From contig LNEE01000037.1 of NCBI GenBank assembly GCA_001464895.1, positions 1-59,652 of the forward strand: 59,652 bases of DNA, written 5' to 3'. The notes beneath the pieces were generated by a model that worked only from the letters and a program-made list of their open reading frames with translations, was not told where the DNA came from and did no database searches. This stretch comes from Betaproteobacteria bacterium Ga0077532 (GTDB lineage Bacteria > Pseudomonadota > Gammaproteobacteria > Burkholderiales > Ga0077523). Every line of letters begins with the position of its first letter. The first letter of the stretch is position 1. The position numbers and the translations under genes are program-made. Below, in pieces: positions 55,277 to 59,652 of this stretch.

Positions 55277-55914
55277 GGCGCCGCCTGTTCGGATGCGGGA
55301 GCGGCGGGCGCCGCCGGCTTCTCGGACTTCATCGCGACGATCCGGACGCGGTCGGCACGACGCACGACGACCTGGCGCGCGGGATCCTGGTACTTGCTGT
55401 CCTTGCGGCGACGCATCGTGAGCGCGATGGCTGCGACGATGGCGACGAGCAGGATGACCGAGGCGATCTCGAAGGCGTACACGTACTGCGTGTAGATGAG
55501 GCGCCCGAGTTCCTTCGTGTTGCTGTAGGTCTCCGCCTTCGCCGCGGGCGCGGGCATGCCTTCGAGGCGCAGGCTGCGGCCCACGAGGAGCAGCGTCATC
55601 TCGGCCAGCATGGTGCCGGCCACCACGAGCGCGGGGACCAGATACTCCCAGTAGCCCTCGCGGATGCGGTCGATGTTGATGTCGAGCATCATCACGACGA
55701 AGAGGAACAGCACCATCACGGCACCGACGTAGACGAGCACGAGCGTGATCGCCAGGAACTCCGCTTCGAGGAGCATCCAGAGTCCGGCGGCCGTGACGAA
55801 CGCGAGGACCAGGAACAGCGAGGCGTGCACGGGATTGCGGGCAGTGATGACGCGCAGGGCGGCAAACACGAGGATGAGAGCAAAGGCGTAGAAGACAGCC
55901 AGCTGGAAGCTCAA
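55273..55914 (-). CDS. nuoJ: NADH-quinone oxidoreductase subunit J
   Basis: The 213-residue membrane subunit has five helices and the family block [27 protein letters not shown]. The C-terminus is longer and basic, then Ala/Pro-rich (about 165-213). TTG 55914 is preferred: GGAGA is well placed upstream and the product begins [13 protein letters not shown], as in homologues. A GTG at 55938 would add eight residues. Confidence 0.93.
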   Translation of the reverse strand: MSFQLAVFYAFALILVFAALRVITARNPVHASLFLVLAFVTAAGLWMLLEAEFLAITLVLVYVGAVMVLFLFVVMMLDINIDRIREGYWEYLVPALVVAGTMLAEMTLLLVGRSLRLEGMPAPAAKAETYSNTKELGRLIYTQYVYAFEIASVILLVAIVAAIALTMRRRKDSKYQDPARQVVVRRADRVRIVAMKSEKPAAPAAPASEQAAP

Positions 55915-55980
55915 GGCAGGTCTCCGTGAGGGTGGCACCGCGGCGGAACGCGCGGCGCAACAGCCGGGTGGGTCAGGCGA

Positions 55981-56469
55981 TCACCGGTAGGCGGCATCGT
56001 CGGCGCGGTCCTTGGCGATCTGTTCTTCGTACCGGTCACCGATGGCGAGCAGCATTTCCTTCGTGTAGACGAGATCGCCGCGGCGCTCCCCGTGGTATTC
56101 GAAGATGCGGGTCTCGACGATGGAGTCGACCGGGCAGGATTCCTCGCAGAAGCCGCAGAAGATGCACTTCGTGAGGTCGATGTCGTAGCGAGTCGTGCGG
56201 CGCGTGCCGTCGGCGCGTGCCTCGGATTCGATGGTGATGGCGAGTGCCGGACACACGGCCTCGCAGAGCTTGCAGGCGATGCAGCGTTCCTCGCCGTTGG
56301 GGTATCGACGCAGCGCGTGCAGGCCGCGGAAGCGCGGGCTCTGCGGCGTCTTCTCGTCCGGGAACTGGACGGTGATCTTCCGATGGAACAGATGCCGGCC
56401 GGTGATGGCCATTCCCTTCAGCAGCTCGAAGAGCAGGAAGGTGCCGAAGAATTCGCGGATGCGGTTCAC
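55981..56469 (-). CDS. nuoI: NADH-quinone oxidoreductase subunit I (two 4Fe-4S clusters)
   Basis: The 162-residue ferredoxin-like subunit carries clusters N6a and N6b, with motifs [12 protein letters not shown] and [12 protein letters not shown]. It passes electrons from NuoG towards NuoB. The start is GTG 56469, preceded by GAGG; the product begins [20 protein letters not shown]. It is separated by 66 bp from nuoJ and by 10 bp from nuoH. Confidence 0.96.
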   Translation of the reverse strand: MNRIREFFGTFLLFELLKGMAITGRHLFHRKITVQFPDEKTPQSPRFRGLHALRRYPNGEERCIACKLCEAVCPALAITIESEARADGTRRTTRYDIDLTKCIFCGFCEESCPVDSIVETRIFEYHGERRGDLVYTKEMLLAIGDRYEEQIAKDRADDAAYR

Positions 56470-56479
56470 GATGGGCGCC

Positions 56480-57517
56480 TCACTTCCAAGGCCAGTAAGG
56501 GGTCTGCATCCATCCACCGATCACCATGAGCCATACCAGCGTGACCGGGATGAACACCTTCCAGCCGAGACGCATGATCTGGTCGTAGCGATAGCGCGGG
56601 AAGGTGGCGCGGAACCACAGGAACAGGAACAGCACGAAGCCGACCTTGCCGACGAGCCACGGGAAGCCGTCCGGGAGGAACGGCACCGGCGAGAGCCAGC
56701 CGCCGAGGAACATGACGGCGGTCAGCGTCGACACCAGGATCATGTTCGCGTACTCGGCGAGGAAGAAGACCGCGAAGGCCATCCCCGAGTACTCGACGTG
56801 GAAGCCGGCGACGATCTCGGATTCGCCTTCCGCGACGTCGAACGGCGCCCGGTTGGTTTCCGCCACGCCCGAGATCAGATACACGATGAACATCGGGAAC
56901 AACGGGATGAAGTTCCAGGAGAGCGCGCCCAGTCCGCCCTGCTGCTGTTTCACGATTTCCACGAGGTTGAGGGAGTGCGACATCATCAGCACGCCGACGA
57001 GCGCGAAGCCCATCGCGATCTCGTACGAGACGATCTGGGCCGCCGACCGGAGGCACCCGAGGAAGGCGTACTTCGAGTTCGATGCCCAGCCGGCGATGAT
57101 CACCCCGTAGACGCCCATGGACGTGATGGCCATCACGTACAGCAGGCCGGCATCGACGTTGGCGAGCACGAGTTCGGGATCGAAGGGGATCACCGCCCAC
57201 GCCGCGAGGGCCGGCATCAGCGACAGCACCGGCGCCATCAGGAACAGCACCTTGTTCGCACCCGAAGGAATGATGATTTCCTTCGTGAGCAGCTTCAGCG
57301 CATCGGCGATCGGTTGCGCGAGTCCGCCGAGCCAGCGGATCCCGAAGAAGGTCACACGGTTCGGGCCGAGGCGCACCTGCATGAAGCCGATCACCTTCCG
57401 CTCGGCGAGCGTGAGGTAGGCGACGCAGCCCATGATCGGCAGGACGATCGCGACGATCTTCGCGAGCGTCCACACCAGCGGCCAGGTGGGTCCGAAGAGG
57501 TTCGAGAAGAATTCCAT
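56480..57517 (-). CDS. nuoH: NADH-quinone oxidoreductase subunit H
   Basis: This 345-residue membrane subunit forms part of the quinone chamber. It has eight helices and the conserved loops [65 protein letters not shown] and [20 protein letters not shown]. The start codon is ATG 57517, two bases after the nuoG stop. Confidence 0.97.
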   Translation of the reverse strand: MEFFSNLFGPTWPLVWTLAKIVAIVLPIMGCVAYLTLAERKVIGFMQVRLGPNRVTFFGIRWLGGLAQPIADALKLLTKEIIIPSGANKVLFLMAPVLSLMPALAAWAVIPFDPELVLANVDAGLLYVMAITSMGVYGVIIAGWASNSKYAFLGCLRSAAQIVSYEIAMGFALVGVLMMSHSLNLVEIVKQQQGGLGALSWNFIPLFPMFIVYLISGVAETNRAPFDVAEGESEIVAGFHVEYSGMAFAVFFLAEYANMILVSTLTAVMFLGGWLSPVPFLPDGFPWLVGKVGFVLFLFLWFRATFPRYRYDQIMRLGWKVFIPVTLVWLMVIGGWMQTPYWPWK

Positions 57518-57519
57518 CG

Positions 57520-59652
57520 TCAGGCGCTCGCCTTGGCGGCGGCAGCGATGCGCTCGACGCGGATGGTTCCGGTGAGCGGGCCGAGATTCGCAGTGAGCAC
57601 GTGCCCCGCGGAGATCCGCACCGCGCCGTCGGGGACGCGTGCGTTCCTGCCGGCGAAGAGCAGCACGCTGGCCTCGCCCTGGGTCACGCGTACCTGGTCG
57701 CCCTCCGCCACGCCGAGGGATGCCAGCGTCGCAGCATTCATCCACGCCTGCGGGGCGACGGCATCGTGCGTGTCCTGCAACGAAGGCGCCCGACGCACGA
57801 GCGGGTCGGCGAAGTGGATCGGCACATCGCCGATGCGCTCGAGACCGCCCGCGATGGCTGGGGCCAATGACACCGGCGGCAACTGCGCGAGGCTGTTGTC
57901 GAGCCGCGTGGAGACGTCGACCCCGGCGAGTGCCGCGGTCTTCACGGCCTCCGCACTGTCCTGGTCGAAGCCATCGAGACCGAAGAGATTGCCTAGCACC
58001 CGCAGGATCTTCCAACCGGGACGCGCCTCGCCGAGCGGCTGCACGACACCCTTGAAGGACTGCACACGACCTTCGGTGCTGACGAACGTACCGGCCGTCT
58101 CGGTGAAGGGCGCCATCGGCAGGAGCACGTCGGCGTACTCGACCGCGCGGTGCTGGAACGACGACAGCGCCACCACGAACTCCGCTGCATGCATCGCAGC
58201 GAGTGCGGCGGCGCCATCAGCAGTATCGAGTTCCGGTTCACAACCGAGCAGCAGATACGCACCGAGCTTCGCGCGCACCATCGCCGCGGCGTCGAGGCCC
58301 TTGCCCATCGGGCTGGCACCGGCGAGATGCCCGCCGACGCTGTTGGCCGCTTCGCCGAGCACGCCGAAGCGCGCGCTCGAGGCGGCCGCGATGCGCTGGG
58401 CGAGGTTCTCGATGGCGGAAGCCTGCGGATGATGGGTCGCGAAATTGCCGAGGAACACGGCCGCGGGCTCACCGCCGGCGAGCATCGTGGCCACGCGGCG
58501 CGCTTCGTCACCGGGCACGACCGCCGCCAGCGCGGCGTCGACCGGTTGACCTTTCGATGCGAGCAGGGCGACCAGCACTTCGGCCAGCGCGGCCGGCAGT
58601 GCAGACGGCGCGACGCGGAGGTCACCCTGCAATGGGATGAGCGGATCGTCCTGCCAAGCGCCGACCATCGCGAGTTGCAGACCCTTGCGGGCCGCGGTGC
58701 GAAGACGCACGGCGAGCAGCGGGTGATCCTTGCGGAGGTTGGACCCGATGACGAGCACGCGCTTCAGGCGGCTCACGTCGGCCACGGGCATCCCGAGCCA
58801 AGGTGCGCCCTTGCGTTGCGCGTCGAGCGAGAAGTCGGTGCGGCGCAGGCGGAAGTCCACGTTGTCGCCGCCGATGCCTCGCACGAAGCGACCCGCGAGG
58901 AAGAGTTCCTCGAGGGTCGAGTGCGGGCTGGCGAGGAGGCCGATCTGATCGGGGCCGCGGGCGGCGATGACTCGCTTCAGACCTTCGGCGGCGAACTCCA
59001 GGGCCTCGGACCATTCGACTTCCTGCCAGCGACCGTCGCGCTTCACCATCGGGCGCACGAGTCGGTCGGAACTGTTGAGGCCTTCGTACGAATACCGGTC
59101 CTTGTCGGACAGCCAGCACTCGTTGATCGCCTCGTTCTCATACGGGAGCGCGCGCATGACGCGGTTGCCCTTGATCTGCACCACGAGCCCGGTGCCGAGT
59201 CCACAGTGCGGGCTCACCGTCCGGCGCCGCGCGAGTTCCCAGGTGCGGGCCGTGTAGCGGAATGGCTTCGACGTCAGCGCGCCGACGGGGCAGAGATCGA
59301 CCATGTTGCCGGACAACTCGGAGTCGACGCTCTTGCCGACGAACGACAGGATCTCGGAGTGCTCGCCACGCCCGGCCATGCCGAGTTCCATGACCCCCGC
59401 GATCTCCTGGCCGAAACGCACGCAGCGCGTGCAGTGGATGCAGCGCGACATCTCTTCGGCGGCCACCAGCGGTCCGATGTCCTTGCGGGGGACCACGCGC
59501 TTCATCTCGCCGTAGCGGGACGACGATGGCCCGTAGCCCACCGCGAGATCCTGCAACTGGCACTCGCCGCCCTGATCGCAGATCGGGCAGTCGAGCGGGT
59601 GATTGATGAGCAGGAACTCCATCACGCCCTTCTGCGCCTTCACGGCCGCCTC
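57520..59652 (-). CDS. nuoG: NADH-quinone oxidoreductase subunit G (5' end outside window)
   Basis: The visible 710 codons lack only the N-terminal 2Fe-2S part, which lies beyond the window. The His-ligated N5 cluster motif ([14 protein letters not shown]) and the N4 motif ([16 protein letters not shown] with LCPVGA) are present. The site where some bacteria carry the extra N7 cluster reads [10 protein letters not shown] with a single cysteine, so N7 is absent. The rest is a molybdopterin-oxidoreductase-like scaffold. Codons continue to the last base (E-A-A before GTG 59643), so that GTG is not the start. Confidence 0.96.
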   Translation of the reverse strand, partial: EAAVKAQKGVMEFLLINHPLDCPICDQGGECQLQDLAVGYGPSSSRYGEMKRVVPRKDIGPLVAAEEMSRCIHCTRCVRFGQEIAGVMELGMAGRGEHSEILSFVGKSVDSELSGNMVDLCPVGALTSKPFRYTARTWELARRRTVSPHCGLGTGLVVQIKGNRVMRALPYENEAINECWLSDKDRYSYEGLNSSDRLVRPMVKRDGRWQEVEWSEALEFAAEGLKRVIAARGPDQIGLLASPHSTLEELFLAGRFVRGIGGDNVDFRLRRTDFSLDAQRKGAPWLGMPVADVSRLKRVLVIGSNLRKDHPLLAVRLRTAARKGLQLAMVGAWQDDPLIPLQGDLRVAPSALPAALAEVLVALLASKGQPVDAALAAVVPGDEARRVATMLAGGEPAAVFLGNFATHHPQASAIENLAQRIAAASSARFGVLGEAANSVGGHLAGASPMGKGLDAAAMVRAKLGAYLLLGCEPELDTADGAAALAAMHAAEFVVALSSFQHRAVEYADVLLPMAPFTETAGTFVSTEGRVQSFKGVVQPLGEARPGWKILRVLGNLFGLDGFDQDSAEAVKTAALAGVDVSTRLDNSLAQLPPVSLAPAIAGGLERIGDVPIHFADPLVRRAPSLQDTHDAVAPQAWMNAATLASLGVAEGDQVRVTQGEASVLLFAGRNARVPDGAVRISAGHVLTANLGPLTGTIRVERIAAAAKASA

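Noticed and set aside
59641..59643. GTG 59643 as the start of nuoG
   Set aside because: Reading continues to the window edge, and the protein would lack the N-terminal 2Fe-2S domain of NuoG; the gene is simply cut.

Overview
The window looks like a chromosomal segment of a GC-rich (roughly two-thirds G+C by eye) betaproteobacterium. Pointers to this are a DUF2970 protein, two PEP-CTERM (exosortase-sorted) proteins, a bifunctional MnmC, type I QueF, pldA, and a nuo operon that ends nuoN-NUDIX. Genes are tightly packed, with many 4-base ATGA/GTGA/TTGA overlaps and several GTG or TTG starts. I saw no tRNA, rRNA, CRISPR array or complete insertion sequence. The only mobile DNA is what looks like the last 30 codons of an IS630-type transposase at the left edge, followed by about 735 bp without a convincing gene.

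Layout. 0.8-5.5 kb: an isochorismatase-fold hydrolase followed by a three-gene sugar-type ABC importer. 5.5-8.2 kb (minus): an MscS channel, queF and ppa. 8.3-18.9 kb (mostly plus): a FIST protein, DUF599 protein, amidase, methyltransferase, small STAS-like protein, HpcH/HpaI aldolase, a minus-strand 2-keto-4-pentenoate hydratase-like gene, mnmC, a DAO-type oxidoreductase and pldA. 19.0-21.1 kb (minus): a TonB-dependent receptor. 21.2-28.3 kb (plus): a photolyase-related protein whose FAD domain comes first, DUF3429, a phosphate acyltransferase, acetate kinase and a Cache-PAS-GGDEF-EAL protein; the last four are packed together. 28.3-30.9 kb: a crotonase-fold protein lacking both usual catalytic glutamates, DUF2970, a Sel1-repeat protein and a PEP-CTERM protein closed by a perfect 20-bp hairpin terminator.

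30.9-37.7 kb: a livKHMGF importer (minus) diverges from an AtuA/DUF1446 gene pair (plus). The region between them carries a 24-codon membrane protein gene and two near-identical 17-bp palindromes, each about 60 bp upstream of a predicted transcription start. This suggests one LysR-type activator serving both directions.

37.7-41.9 kb (minus) is the most interesting unit. A promoter-like element leads into a cobalamin riboswitch with all the main conserved blocks. It precedes one long ORF made of two complete PEP-CTERM surface proteins joined in frame, with an internal sorting signal running straight into a second signal peptide. A BtuB-type TonB receptor follows. This looks like a B12-controlled uptake locus in which exosortase-anchored proteins may play the surface role that lipoproteins play in Bacteroidetes.

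41.9-49.3 kb: an MFS transporter, htpG with an excellent sigma-32 promoter, a periplasmic PQQ-type sugar dehydrogenase homologue, and a MerR-type HTH-PAS-GGDEF-EAL protein whose EAL domain has lost key residues. 49.4-59.7 kb (minus): a NUDIX hydrolase and nuoN to nuoG, the last cut by the window edge.
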